NCBI RefSeq assembly: GCF_023078275.1
Contig: NC_062987.1
Span: 19,825,772-19,889,771 of the forward strand
Direction: 5' to 3'
DNA length: 64,000 bases
Origin: Leguminivora glycinivorella
Taxonomy: Eukaryota; Arthropoda; Insecta; Lepidoptera; Tortricidae
The position numbers and the translations under genes are program-made. Below the pieces are notes generated by a model. That model saw only the letters and a program-made list of their open reading frames with translations, had not been told where the DNA came from and ran no database searches. Below are positions 12,300 to 23,092 of the stretch, in pieces (the first letter of the stretch is position 1; the number at the start of each line of letters is the position of its first letter).

Positions 12300-12515
12300 T
12301 TCACCATCTTTTTGATGTAGACTGTAATAGTACATTACGATACAAGTGCGTAAAAAAGGAAGTTTTAAATCGACACGAGTTACGAATTTCCTTTTCGCAC
12401 GTGTATCGTACGACGTTTTTCAGTACAGATGAGCCTCCGAAGTTTCGACCTGGCATATAATGAACCACTTCTCGCACTAGTGCGTAAAAAAAACACCATC
12501 TGTACTGAAAAATAA
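12300..12515. repeat. Dispersed repeat with GTGCGTAAAAAA words
   Basis: CGACACGAGTTACGAATTTC and CATCTGTACTGAAA blocks recur at 57733-57895 and in part at 30405-30470. Confidence 0.6.
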
Positions 12516-13607
12516 CTTTCAGACCAAAGTGTTTAAACAAGTCCGGTAGGTGTTGAAACTTTCTACACTTGAACTGCGAACTAAACCAATATTTTTGCTT
12601 AAAGCTGTTGCCCACAGAAACTCGTTTATTGGTAAACAGTTTCGCTACGTTGGAGTTTACTCCATCAAAAGAAACTTATATGTAGACTTAAACATTATAA
12701 ACTGAAATAGGCTGTCATATACACCGTGTTTTTTTGTTTTTCGTTAAATTCGACATGCAGTTTGGTTCATCATCAGGAACCATCCGTTTTTTGTTATGTT
12801 CGAAAAAAAATTTTTTTCGTTTCCATACATAATATGGTTTAAGAATTTATTTCTCAAAAAAAATATAACATTCACTTAACAGTTAACTTAGAGAAATAGT
12901 ACTTAAGTATTATTTACAAAGTGTATGAATTCGATAACCGTAAGAGTTAAGAGGCTAGTTTCTTAGAAAAATTGATTGCATTTGAACTAAAGAATCTTCC
13001 CTTAAAGTTAACTGAATTCAAAAAAACAGGATGTAGTTACGACTACTTCAATTGGTGGAGGCCGAATTCGAATCCGCGTCTTTAATAACGCCTTAGTGCG
13101 TTTTCACATTATCCGATCCGATATTGGATCTCGGAAGGACTTCAAAGGCAAAAATAAGATCAAATCAAACACAAAATTTATTTCATATCCAAAACATACA
13201 AATCATCATCCACAGCGCAGGCTTCGTCAAATGCGTGGGTACAAAATAGCATCCGCAACTAACTTCAGACAGTGTCCCAGTGTCCCTACATTTGACGACC
13301 GATCTAGCCTAGCGCGTAGTGACCCTGCCTGCTAAGCCGCGGTCCCGGGTTCTAATCCCGGTAAGGTCATTTATTTGTGTGATGAGCACAGATATTTGTT
13401 CCTGAGTCATTGATGTTTTCTATTTATATAAGTATTTGTATTATTACGTATATCGTTGTCTGAGTACCCACAACACAAGCCTTCTTGGGCTTACCGTGGG
13501 ACCACAGAGAACCTCCTATAGAGTAGAAATCTTGTATATTTTGTTCGCGATACGAGTCACCAGTGTTTGGGGTGCGAGGAGCGGGCGGGGAATGTGTTAA
13601 GCGCGCT

Positions 13608-13819
13608 ATAATGGTCGGCGGTAGGTGTGATAAAATAATACTCTTGTTTCCAGTTAAGTAATGAACATTTATTTGAAGATGGTTAGGCTTATATAGTTGA
13701 TGCCTACGTGCGTGACATTTAGGCTGACCTTTAAGTATTGTTTTAATATAATATTAATTATGGTTCATTTAGGTCAAGCCTTTACAATGATAAATAAGCT
13801 ACGTCACGACTACACTACA
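13608..13819 (-). repeat. 3' LTR of the gypsy element
   Basis: 212 bp, reading base for base the same as 20256-20467. It follows directly after the polypurine tract and is followed by the GCGCT target duplication (plus-strand 13603-13607). Confidence 0.93.
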
Positions 13820-13834
13820 CCTTCCCTCTTTTTG
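13820..13834 (-). promoter_or_regulatory. Polypurine tract of the gypsy element
   Basis: In element direction AAAAAGAGGGAAG directly precedes the TGTAGTG start of the 3' LTR, the expected plus-strand primer position. Confidence 0.8.
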
Positions 13835-13839
13835 GAAAA

Positions 13840-14586
13840 AAAAAAAAATGTTTTTGACATTTTTTTTTTGTTTATATACAAATATATCGTAATGGTTACT
13901 GGCTAAAAAAAAATTTTTCCTAAACAATCTAGATCTTAAAAACAAAAATATATGGTTAATGCTATGTGTAGTTATACATAATCTATTTATAACATTTTAT
14001 TCCTTAATTAAGCACATACGTATGTATCTTAGGGATTAGTGTTACATCTTAGGTATTAGCTTCCTTAATATTATATTACAATGTAAACATTTTAAATGCT
14101 AGTATTTCAATGCGTTGACGCCGTCAGCAATGCTCTATTTTAATAAGGAAGATGGAGATCCATCTATGGAGTGCTCTTGTCATCAATACGTATTGATGTT
14201 TTCCTGGTTTCTAATTGCAATATCTGCATTTCTAAAGTGCAATCTTTAGATTATGGGATCAGTCTTGCTGTGGTTTCGTTGGTTATTGTAACTGTGCATA
14301 CTGTCTGATAGCAATACATTTTACGCGGTTACGTATGAGTTATCCCCAGTGGCCTATTCTGGCGTGTAACTTGGGTTCGGTTTGAACTGGATTGGCTCTG
14401 GGTGGAGTTAGACTTAGTGGCCCCATGGCTACTTAAGTGTGTGTGTTGTGTTTTTTTTTTTTAAAGACTAAGTTTGTTGAAGTTATCAGTTTTTTATTTT
14501 TATTTTTATTGTTAACTAGTGTTTTGTACTATACTGTGCGTTATTATAATTGTGGAATTGGTGAGTTATATATACATTTTTTTTTT
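13840..14586. other. Noncoding 3' region of the gypsy element
   Basis: AT-rich DNA between integrase and the polypurine tract. No env-like frame longer than about 60 codons is visible on the element strand. Confidence 0.7.
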
Positions 14587-15390
14587 TTATAAGTAGTAGG
14601 GTTTAGTTCTGTTTTTGTGCACAATATTTTCCTTACCTGCAGCTATTATTTTAACGTTGTGACCTTGGTCTTGGATGACTGTGTACGGACCCGTATATAC
14701 TGGGCTCATCTTATCTCTATCTTCCTTTTTTATTAATATTAGATCTCCTACGCTATAATTTCTTGGATTACTATTTTTGTCGTAATTAGTTTTCCTTGTT
14801 TTTTTTGACCTGATTAAATTATTTCTGGCATCCTCTTGGGATTTTTGTAGTCTATATTTAAGTTCTATTGGGTATGAGTTAAAGTTATATACAGGGTCTA
14901 GTTTACTTATAATATTGCTAGGTATATTACAAAGTTTCCCAAACACCAATTCGTATGGTGTATATTTGGTTGACGTATGTATCGTCGTATTATATGAAAA
15001 GCACCAGTACTGCAACCACTCTGACCATTCGTGAGCCTGGTTGTCCGTTTGTATTCTAAGGTACGCTCCTAGCGACTTATGCGAGTTTTCTAAGGATCCA
15101 AGGCTTTCGTGATGGTAAGCGGTTGATTGCAGTTGGTTTACAGACAAAATTTTGCAAACTCCTTGCATGGTTGACGAAATGAATTCGGTTCCGCGATCTG
15201 TCGCGATTTCGCGCGGAATTCCGTATCGTAATATGAAGTTATTTACAAAAGCTCGCGCCACTGTATCCGTTTCCTTATTTGGAAGTGGGTATGCCTCCAC
15301 GTATTTAGTTAGTTCGCATTGCAATGTTAGTATATAATTGTACCCGTTTGAATCCTTAGTGAGCGGGCCTACCAAATCTAAATATATTTT
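14587..15390 (-). pseudogene. Integrase catalytic core and C-terminus, separated from pol by an insertion
   Basis: Continues integrase directly after the insertion. The first catalytic Asp (YLDLVGPL) is at 15376-15378, the second is in ATDRGTEF, and the Glu is in GSLENSHKSLG, so the DDE triad is present. The C-terminal module follows (YSVGDLILIKK, MSPVYTGPY). The frame runs to a stop at 14587. Upstream in-frame residues from 15495 to 15391 are translated insert, not integrase. Removing 335 bp would put this in the same frame as reverse transcriptase, so the break came from the insertion alone. Confidence 0.9.
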
Positions 15391-15725
15391 TTTCTCAAAC
15401 ATGCAATGAAATATTGTCTTTACGTTCCTTAAAATGGGCTGGGAAGTATCGCTTTTTGGGCGCAACAACTCGAGAGGACTGTAAAGGGATTTCATATTAT
15501 TTTTTAGGCCTAGGCCTGCAAAGCAACTTTTTTTTATAAAATATTGTCCTTTAGAGCATTTTTTTTATTTCATTGTATGTTTGAGAAAAGCACTATACAT
15601 GCCTCGGCGTGAAAACGGATTCCCGGCCTCGTATCCCTATCCGGCCTCGCTCGCACGCTCGCTCGGCCGTATATACCCACTTGGCCGGAAATCCTCATTT
15701 TCCCGGCCTCTGATGTAATGTACTA
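15391..15725. mobile_element. 335-bp foldback insertion in integrase
   Basis: Begins TTTCTCAAACATGCAATG and ends GATGTAATGTACTA on the plus strand. Its first ~25 bp recur inverted at about 15565-15595 (ATTTCATTGTATGTTTGAG), so the left half can fold. A CpG-rich stretch with repeated TTCCCGGCCTC words fills the right half. A second copy sits at 25811-26111 with unrelated flanks, so it is a mobile repeat and not a captured piece of the gypsy element. The target duplication cannot be fixed because the host site is a run of T. Confidence 0.85.
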
Positions 15726-18540
15726 TTCCATGGCAGCTGTAGCTGTTGAGGTAACGCAAAGGGGTTGCTTTACGTATTTATGAAACTTCTGTCTTTGACA
15801 TTTATCGCAACGTTTTACAAATTGCTGGATGTCATTGTCCATTCCCGGCCAGTAATAATAACGTTTTATATTATTTGTCATTCTACGTATTCCCGCATGA
15901 CCACTTGTGGGCAAAATGTGGAAATCGTTTATTATGACTCGCCTGTCGTCCTTGTCGTCGACTTTCGTGGCACCTTTAATTATACATAATCGGGGTCCGG
16001 ACCCTTTATTGTACGTATGCATATGCTGAGCTAGCTCTTTAATAATCGATGCGGTGCCTCTGTTATATAATATGCATACTTCCTCTATTTGCTGTGCCTT
16101 GCAAAATGTACCTAATTCCCTCGCGAGGAAGGCTCGTTCCGTACGCGACTGGGTTTTAGGCTTGAGACACAATGTCATCGAGGATGGCGAATATATTATT
16201 TCGTTATTGTTACTGGTTATGCAGTCGGGTTGTTGCGATATCTTATGATAGTCTGCTATGCTAAAAGTTAATTCGGGCATGTTTCCCGGTTTTCTAAAGA
16301 TTTCCACTATTGTCGGGTGATCAGTCCGTACACCGTGGTTATCTGTTTTAGCTGTTTTTTCCTCTTGGTTTTGCTGTTCTAGTTTCTTCCATTGTGCTCG
16401 AGTCATTACTGAGATCACGTGTTTTGACATCTCTTTTAGATCTTTGCTGGTAATCTCAATCCGAGATAATGCATCAGCTGCTGCATTGTCTTTCCCCTTG
16501 AGATAGTCTACCGTGAAATCGTACTCCTCCAAACACAGGCGGAATTTTGTCAAGCGACTAGATGGGTCCTTCATACTAAACAAGTAGACGAGTGGACGAT
16601 GGTCTGTAACAATTCTGAACTTGCGGCCATATAGATAGGGACGAAAATATTTTACTCCCCATGTAATGCATAATAGTTCTAGTTCTGTTGTTGAGTAGTT
16701 CTTTTCTGCTTGATTTAAGGGTCGGCTGGCGTATGCAACTGGTAAGCCATTTTTATTTGACAAAACACAACCCAACGCTACGCCCGACGCGTCCGTGTGT
16801 AAGATGAACTCATTGTTATCAGAGAAGTCGGGATACTGCAATAAAGGTGGGTTCACTATAGCTGTTTTTAAGGTTTCAAATGCTTTATGACACTGCGTTG
16901 TCCATTTAAATGTGGCGTGTTTTTTTAGTAAGCTATTTAATGGTTGAGTAATTTCCGAAAATCGAGGAATGAATTTCCTGTAATAGTTGACGAAGGCCAC
17001 AAAACGTCTGACCTCGTCCGCGTTTTTTGGTACTGGGTAATTATTCACTACTGTTATCTTTTTTGGATCTGGTTTTATTCCTGCTGGGGTTACTATGTGC
17101 CCTAGATATAAAATTTCCTTTTGTAGAAAGTTGCATTTTTGCGGATTTAATTTAAAATTTACTTTTCTGAACCTAGCGAACACATCTATCAGGTTTTTAT
17201 TGTGTTGATCCAGATTTCTTCCCATTATAATAATGTCATCTAAGTAAACTATACATTTTAAATTGTTTAGGCCGGACATAGCGATGGTCATTGCTCTGCT
17301 AAATGCATTGGGACTATTTTTTAAACCCATTGGCAGTCTCTTCATCTGCCAGTGTTTGTCTGCGGCGATGAAAGAAGTGTATTTTCTACTTTCCTTGTCT
17401 AACTTAATTTGATAATAACCCTGATTTAAATCTAACGTACTGAAGTACATTGCGCCCGTGAGGGAGTCTAATATATCGGTTATATTGGGCAAAGGGAATT
17501 TGTCATTTTCGATTTGCTCGTTCACTTTTCGGTAATCAATAACCAATCTCCATTTCTTTTCTCCATCTATTCCCGCTTTCTTGGGCACCAGCAGGACTGG
17601 ACTTGCCCATTCGGACCGTGATTCCTCTATTATGTCGTCCTGTAACATTTTTTTTATTTGTCTAGTTATCTCCGTTTTTTGCGCGTGCGGTAAGCGATAG
17701 GGTTTTGTGTATACCGGTGAGGAACCGGGCTTTAATCGAAGCTCTTGCTCATATAGATTCATAGTACTTAGGGAGTCCCCTGGGAGCTGGAATATATCGG
17801 CATACTTGGCGCAAATGCTAGCAATGGTTTCCTTTTCTTCGCCATTTAGATTAGCTAGTGGCAGCAGAGAAAATAGTAGCTTCACTCTGTCCGCGTTATT
17901 TTTGCATGACTCAAAAGAAAAGCATTCGTAGTCACGTAGCGGCCTTATTTGTGGCGTGAAATTATTTATAATTATATCATTGCTACGCGTGTTTAACACT
18001 TTAACGAATATTTGCCCATTCCTGTTTTGAGTCACGGTATTTGCTACAAAAATTCCTTCTCCTATTTCTCCCGATAGGACTACGCAATCGCCCGTGCAAT
18101 TAGTTGATATTTTTATTACTGATTCACTTCGCGCTGGCAACTTCACAAGGTTGGAGTTCATGGATTCGTTTTCTGTTACGTTTATATGGAGGGGTATGCT
18201 ATGTATGTGATTCAAGGTAATCATTTCTTTCTCATAGTCTATGTGACACTTGTATTTAATTAAAAAGTCTTGACCTATGATTCCATCAACGTTCAGGGGT
18301 AAATTTGTAAACACATGGAATCTATGTTGAAATTCCTGACTTGTGTCTGTTGTCAGAACTAACCGACTAACGTGACCTTGCCCCCTATTCCCTTGATACG
18401 TGTGATTTTTGGATAAATGGTCCAACCTGTTGCCATTGCTATATCTCGCTTAACTGCACTGAGCGATGCTCCTGTATCTATAAGCCAATTGTACACCTTG
18501 CCATTTATTGCTAGTTTTACCGAATTTAAATGGTTATAGG
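15726..18540 (-). pseudogene. Pol: protease, reverse transcriptase, RNase H and N-terminal integrase
   Basis: Protease: the DTGA active site is at 18467-18478, in the +1 frame relative to Gag, and the flap-like GIGGK block is at about 18380 in that frame. The reading then drops into a different frame at about 18365-18385, in which HRFHVF and the rest of Pol continue, so protease carries an indel. Reverse transcriptase follows, with ASPVLLVPKK, PLPNITDIL and the catalytic YLDD at 17235-17246, then RNase H (LHTDASG, ATTELE-type and TDHRPL blocks) and the integrase HHCC finger (GHAGIRRM ... CDKCQRQK). The frame is open to 15726, where a 335-bp insertion splits integrase. The nominal start MDHL is a TTG codon inside protease and is not a true start. 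Confidence 0.92.
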
Positions 18541-18557
18541 TTAGAATGTACTTATTT

Positions 18558-19688
18558 TTAGAGAAAAAACTGCATTTGGTTATCTGTCTCGCCCTTTTCC
18601 CCGGTTACCGCGTTTATTTGCTGCCGGGTCTGGTTTTTGTTGTATTGGCGCCGAGTCCGCGTATAACTCGGGTACTTTGTCCGGAAAGTACCCCGCGCCC
18701 TACCTTGATTCATCCCCCTAGCTCTAATGTCGCTGTTATTACGATACTGACGCTGGGGTTGGTATTGAAACTCCCTTCTGCCATTTCCCCGGAATGGCTT
18801 CCTGGAGACATGGCCTCGGCCTCGCATATACAGTAACTGTCCTGGGTTTGTTGGTGCAGATGGTGCCATCGACACTTCCGTGTCCTTGGCACTCTGTATC
18901 GCGTCCTTAAGCGTGTCGAAACCCCGAGCTGCTACTATCGTGCTTAGCTTTTCATTACGCAGGCCCTCTGCAAATTTTTGAATTGCGGTCTTCTCATTTA
19001 ACGGCCTTAATACCTTGTAGGCCTCCGCACTAGTACCCGCTTGCGTTACTGTGAGCTTAACGAATAGGTCTTCTAATTCCTGTCCGAATTTATCGATTGA
19101 CCTATTGCCTTGCCTTGTCGCCATTAATTTGGTTTGAAGCGCAGTGGCGGATTTCTTTGTTAACAGATGCGATTTCATGTCGTCAACCAAGTCTTTTACC
19201 GAGTTGTACGGTCCTACTAGTCTAAGTTTGGCACTCTGTGTTAACCGAGTTTTGAGTACAAAATTTATAAGTATTTTTATGTCGGCCTCCTTTATCATTG
19301 TTGCGTATAACTCTATTGCGTCAATCAACTGGTTTGTGACGTCCTCAGAACCGTCCATGACGGGCAACAATGACACCGCGGCCTTAAGTTCAAAATTATC
19401 TTGAGAAGACATCGTTGCGTTTTCTGAAAAATACCCCTTTATGGTGCTAAAAATCTGTTCAATTTTGATGCAGTATGATGTTACTAGCTGACTGTCTTCT
19501 AAAGATATTTCCGATTTGGTTAACTTATCGCTAACTTCCTCTACGAGCTCCTCGTACTTGGCATAAATTTGCTGTGCTTGAAGTAATTTGTCCTGACCGA
19601 GTTTGTCTTGCCGACGCTTAGGTCCTAATTTTCTTATGTCGTCTCGTAATTTTGACAATTTCTCATATAGGTCCACAATTTTAGTCAT
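18558..19688 (-). CDS. Gag protein of the gypsy element
   Basis: 376 codons with an ATG at 19686-19688. The N-terminal 90 residues are charged and helical (LYEKLSKLRDDIRKL and following). The middle, about residues 95-270, is the capsid-like region. The C-terminal 90 residues are rich in RG/RGRG and Gln/Asn, with no CCHC knuckle, so RNA binding is probably by the Arg/Gly tail. It ends in QMQFFL then TAA at 18558-18560. Protease is in the +1 frame relative to Gag, so a frameshift would be needed for a Gag-Pol product. The reading frame is intact. Confidence 0.9.
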   Translation of the reverse strand: MTKIVDLYEKLSKLRDDIRKLGPKRRQDKLGQDKLLQAQQIYAKYEELVEEVSDKLTKSEISLEDSQLVTSYCIKIEQIFSTIKGYFSENATMSSQDNFELKAAVSLLPVMDGSEDVTNQLIDAIELYATMIKEADIKILINFVLKTRLTQSAKLRLVGPYNSVKDLVDDMKSHLLTKKSATALQTKLMATRQGNRSIDKFGQELEDLFVKLTVTQAGTSAEAYKVLRPLNEKTAIQKFAEGLRNEKLSTIVAARGFDTLKDAIQSAKDTEVSMAPSAPTNPGQLLYMRGRGHVSRKPFRGNGRREFQYQPQRQYRNNSDIRARGMNQGRARGTFRTKYPSYTRTRRQYNKNQTRQQINAVTGEKGETDNQMQFFL

Positions 19689-19912
19689 TACTCATCCCTC
19701 GTAATCATAGCAAATTATCCCCAGTACAAGCTCATTACGATCGGAAATGAAAATAAATTAACAATACCGTTACGTGCGCTGACTGCATGGGCTGGCTTGG
19801 TTGTTTCTGCGAGCAGGCTTGTTCGGCTGGGCTGAAGACACTGGCTGGTTGGCTGGGCTGTGCTGCTGGGCTGGCTCGTTCTGCTCCGCCGGTTTGGTGT
19901 GCTCCGTGATGA

Positions 19913-20161
19913 TTAGACAGAGCTGGTTCTTCGCATCGCTACCGCGACTGCCTGACGTTCTATCTTCCTGGTGAGGCACTTGTGTACTTTCTTCCAGAGT
20001 ATGTACACAAACGTGATAGCCACCAATATCATTATTGAGGTGGTTATGTAAACAACCGTGTGGTTCTCGGCTTGCGATGACTGCACGCTGCTACCCGCGC
20101 CGTTTTGGGCTATGATGATTTCTTCTTGCTTTTGATAGCCCTTGGCAGGCTGACTTCCCAT
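19913..20161 (-). CDS. Small membrane-protein ORF upstream of gag
   Basis: 82 codons from an ATG at 20159-20161, in the leader between the primer-binding site and gag. The protein starts MGSQPAKG, a possible N-myristoylation start. It carries one clear membrane helix at about residues 36-57 (VVYITTSIMILVAITFVYIL), followed by a basic tail WKKVHKCLTRK. I recall small N-terminal-Gly membrane ORFs before gag in 412/mdg1-type elements of flies, and position and layout here match. Function is unknown. It could act in cis on gag translation or make a membrane-anchored protein. A following overlapping frame (to 19770) has only a GTG start and low-complexity Gln/Pro/Asn content and is not called. Confidence 0.55.
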   Translation of the reverse strand: MGSQPAKGYQKQEEIIIAQNGAGSSVQSSQAENHTVVYITTSIMILVAITFVYILWKKVHKCLTRKIERQAVAVAMRRTSSV

Positions 20162-20235
20162 GATGTTGCAGGATCAGGGGATGTGTTCAGGCTTGCTGGA
20201 GAGCAGAAATGATACCTGGACTGCTGAGAGGCAGT

Positions 20236-20254
20236 CCGCCTGGCAGGGTCGCCA
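20236..20254 (-). promoter_or_regulatory. Primer-binding site of the gypsy element
   Basis: One base after the 5' LTR, the element strand reads TGGCGACCCTGCCAGG. It begins with TGG as required to pair with a tRNA 3' CCA. The TGGCGACC start resembles sites I recall as tRNA-Arg-primed, but the exact tRNA is not proven here. Confidence 0.7.
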
Positions 20255-20255
20255 T

Positions 20256-20467
20256 ATAATGGTCGGCGGTAGGTGTGATAAAATAATACTCTTGTTTCCA
20301 GTTAAGTAATGAACATTTATTTGAAGATGGTTAGGCTTATATAGTTGATGCCTACGTGCGTGACATTTAGGCTGACCTTTAAGTATTGTTTTAATATAAT
20401 ATTAATTATGGTTCATTTAGGTCAAGCCTTTACAATGATAAATAAGCTACGTCACGACTACACTACA
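20256..20467 (-). repeat. 5' LTR of the gypsy element
   Basis: 212 bp, starting TGTAGTGTAG and ending ACCATTAT in element direction. A TATATAAG box lies at 20336-20344 and an AATAAA signal just downstream at about 20316-20321, so promoter and polyadenylation signal are close together. It is bounded on the outside by the target duplication at 20468-20472 and on the inside by the primer-binding site. Confidence 0.93.
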
Positions 20468-22872
20468 GCGCTGTGATTGGCCGTTTCAAGGACGGCGGGC
20501 AGTCGCGCCAGATGAAAAGGGACAGAAGTATGACTGTCCCTCTACTGACGCGTAAGTGGCCAATGTAAGTTGACCTATGCCGGCTCTGAATAAATTATAA
20601 ATATGACTTATTTGTGGAATGTAATGCCGTCTGTTTTTAAATTTGAGCTTCTTGTTACCTTTCCACACCATTTCACACTACAGGTGGACATCTTTAAGGC
20701 ATCAAAATACCCTTTTCCAATTTTTTAGTGCGAAAAACACGCGCTGCTTTCGGGTCTGTTACTTGGTCGATACTGATCGGGCACGGCGAGCGCCCGCGCT
20801 TATATCAGTGCAAATACTAGGAAGGCTGGCGACCGCGAGTCGTCTTGTAATGGATGTCTATAGGGGTCGGTCTGTGCGTGGGACTCAGTCAATCAGTGTA
20901 AGAATGTCCTATTAGTATTTATTTATTTTATTTTATTTATTTACTTCGTCCATACTACATCACAGGCACCACAGGCTTCGTCAAAAGTGTACACGTTAAA
21001 ATCCGCAACAACTTTTGTCCAGAACCCTAGCAACACCTTCACGCTCCCATTAAGGCAAAAATTAAAGATGGCGGCTTGAATGTATGGGATATCAGTCCTA
21101 CATCCGATATCAGATCGGATAAAAAATGTGCTCCGCTACGGCGAAAGCTTCTGTATTCTTTGTCATTTTAGTACGACTAAGCGTCTTTGACCAATTCTAA
21201 TTTTAATACATATTTATTCCTCCATTGTTAGTGTTCCGTACTCAACTACCCTTATAATAGTTATTAGGGTTAACGTAAAGCGGGGAGTGATTTTTATTTC
21301 AACCCTAACGTGTGATATATTGTTGGATAGGGGTTTACAAAGATGATTTTTTGATAATGCTCATATTTTCTGAAATAATCTTGGCGGCTGATCTTGGCCG
21401 GTTTTTAGTAATTACATATTCTTAGTCAATAAAGAAACTACTGAGGGAGGAAGGATCTTTAGACGTCGATCACAGTGACTGACATTCTGACTAAAACAGA
21501 TTAATAGTTGGCAGTTCCCAAACTGGTAGATTTCGGACCGGTCTCTATTGGTTCCCATAAAGTCTTCAGTCATAATGTATCGATCGTTTTTTAGGGTTCC
21601 GTAGTCAACTAGGAACCCTTATAGTTTCGCCATGTCTGTCTGTCCGTCCATCCGTCCGCGGATAATCTCAGTGACCGTTAGCACTAGAAGTTTTTGAGAA
21701 AAATACGGAAAACTACGGAACCCTACACTGAGCGTCGCCCGACACGCTCTTGGCCGGTTTTTCACAATTTCGTTAGGATAATTTCGTTTTTCTCAGATTT
21801 ATCCATTGAACTACTATGTACTACGTACTAGAAATGACAACTCGAACATATTCTGTGCGCCGACCGGCAGCGGCGGCAGCGCGAGGCGCATGCGCGTGAA
21901 GCGAACCGTGTCATAGAGTAAGACTTGACCACCTAGACGCGACACTTTTAGTGTAGACCTTTGTTTTATACTTTGTGTGTGAAATACTAAGTAGTTTATT
22001 TTTAGCACTATTATACATTGTGTTATATTTAATTTCTACTCAGTGAAATAAAAATAAGTAATTGTTTTTTTCATAAATTTTAATTTCCTTTAAATAAAAT
22101 TAGTTTTGGAAGTTTCTGTAGCTCAGAATAATAATCGCGCCATTCACCTTGTTTTACCTCCCTTAAACACCGGTTGCATTAAATACTATAATACTATTTC
22201 AGTTTTGGTGTCACTATTTTTCGTCAATAATGAGAATTATAATTCAGAAATAATTCAAAATCATGCTTATTGTATAATATTATCGACTAAAATTCGTATT
22301 AGAACCGTGTAATATTCAAAACTATAAATTGAAATAAATAATTTTATATTATATATTGAAAACAGAATATGATCACAATTATTATACCTTATTACCTACA
22401 TGCCATGTCTGCGCGATTCATCTATGATTCCAGTTGTCAAAATGGCGGCCATAGCATCGCGTTTAAGGAGCCCGTCCCTTCATTATAATAATTACTTAAA
22501 CTAAGTTAGATCAAAATAGCTTGTCTACTAACCGATGAAATGTGACACCGTCACTTTTATTAGATTTTCTCGTATGGCTTCAACAGTATCTTATAGCACA
22601 GGAAGGCATTTTTTCATTTTATTTGTGTGCAGTCAGAGACAACCTCCTCCCACCACGCGCAGAGACTGACTGAGGCAACATAAGTCCACTGGACTTATGT
22701 TCGTGGCGCAAACTTTTTGTTCGCCGTGTCCTCTCTAGTACATTATACCTCAATGGATTTATCAGATTTCTTTTTCTCACTTTTCAAGATTACCATAAAA
22801 TAAACCAAACTTATCTGTATATGACCTTGACGAAAACTCTGAAAGTTAACCGTTTCAGAATTATGACTAACT

Positions 22873-23044
22873 AGCTTTTGCCCGCGGCTTCGCTCGCGTT
22901 AGAAAGAGACAAAAAGTAGCCTATGTCACTCTCCATTCCTTCAACTATCTCCACTTCAAAAATCACGACAATTCATCGCTCCATTTTGCCGTGAAAGACA
23001 AACAAACAGACACACACATTTTCCCATTTATAATATTAGTATGG
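22873..23044 (+). repeat. GCCCGCGGCTTCGCTCGCG dispersed repeat
   Basis: CTAGCTTTTGCCCGCGGCTT to ATAATATTAGTATGGAT. Other copies: 45420-45594 (+), 48780-49013 (+, diverged), 8797-9010 (-). Confidence 0.75.
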
Positions 23045-23092
23045 ATGATATTTAATCTTGCAACCATTACATTATGACTTGTGATCATTATT

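Larger units (their letters stand above)
13608..20467 (-). mobile_element. Complete Ty3/gypsy LTR retrotransposon (mdg1/412-like)
   Basis: A 6860-bp minus-strand element with two 212-bp LTRs that read identically, 5-bp target duplications GCGCT (13603-13607 and 20468-20472), a primer-binding site and a polypurine tract. Order in element direction: 5' LTR, small membrane ORF, gag, protease, reverse transcriptase, RNase H, integrase, about 770 bp of noncoding DNA, 3' LTR. There is no env. The Gag lacks a CCHC zinc knuckle and ends in an Arg/Gly-rich tail, as I recall for the mdg1/412 lineage. It is inserted inside a DNA transposon (13503-20876). Identical LTRs imply recent insertion, yet the copy is defective because of a protease frame break and an insertion in integrase. 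Confidence 0.93.
13503..20876. mobile_element. CACAGA-ended DNA transposon, family 2, copy 1 (split by gypsy)
   Basis: Ends CACAGAGAACC ... GGTCTGTG, flanked by the 8-bp direct repeat CGTGGGAC (13495-13502 and 20877-20884). About 509 bp remain when the gypsy element is removed. Subterminal CTATAGAG and TCTATAGGG words are inverted. There is no coding capacity, so it is non-autonomous. 8-bp duplications fit the P or hAT superfamilies. It interrupts a SINE. Confidence 0.85.
13293..20935 (+). mobile_element. tRNA-derived SINE (family A), split by the nest above
   Basis: The left part, 13293-13502, has the tRNA-like head (box A-like GATCTAGCCTAGCGCG, box B GGTTCTAATCC) and body. The right part, 20877-20935, continues with the tail GACTCAGTCAATCAGTGTAAGAATGTCC and an ATTT-rich end. 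The two parts join at the CGTGGGAC duplication to give one ordinary SINE. Confidence 0.85.

Noticed and set aside
13840..14586. An env gene for the gypsy element
   Set aside because: No open frame of useful length, signal peptide or membrane segment on the element strand.
18546..18836. Plus-strand frames across gag and pol
   Set aside because: Antisense shadows of the retrotransposon genes.
21838..22030. Possible solo LTR or CpG promoter
   Set aside because: A GC-rich patch followed by AT-rich DNA, but no second copy, duplication or TATA arrangement could be shown.
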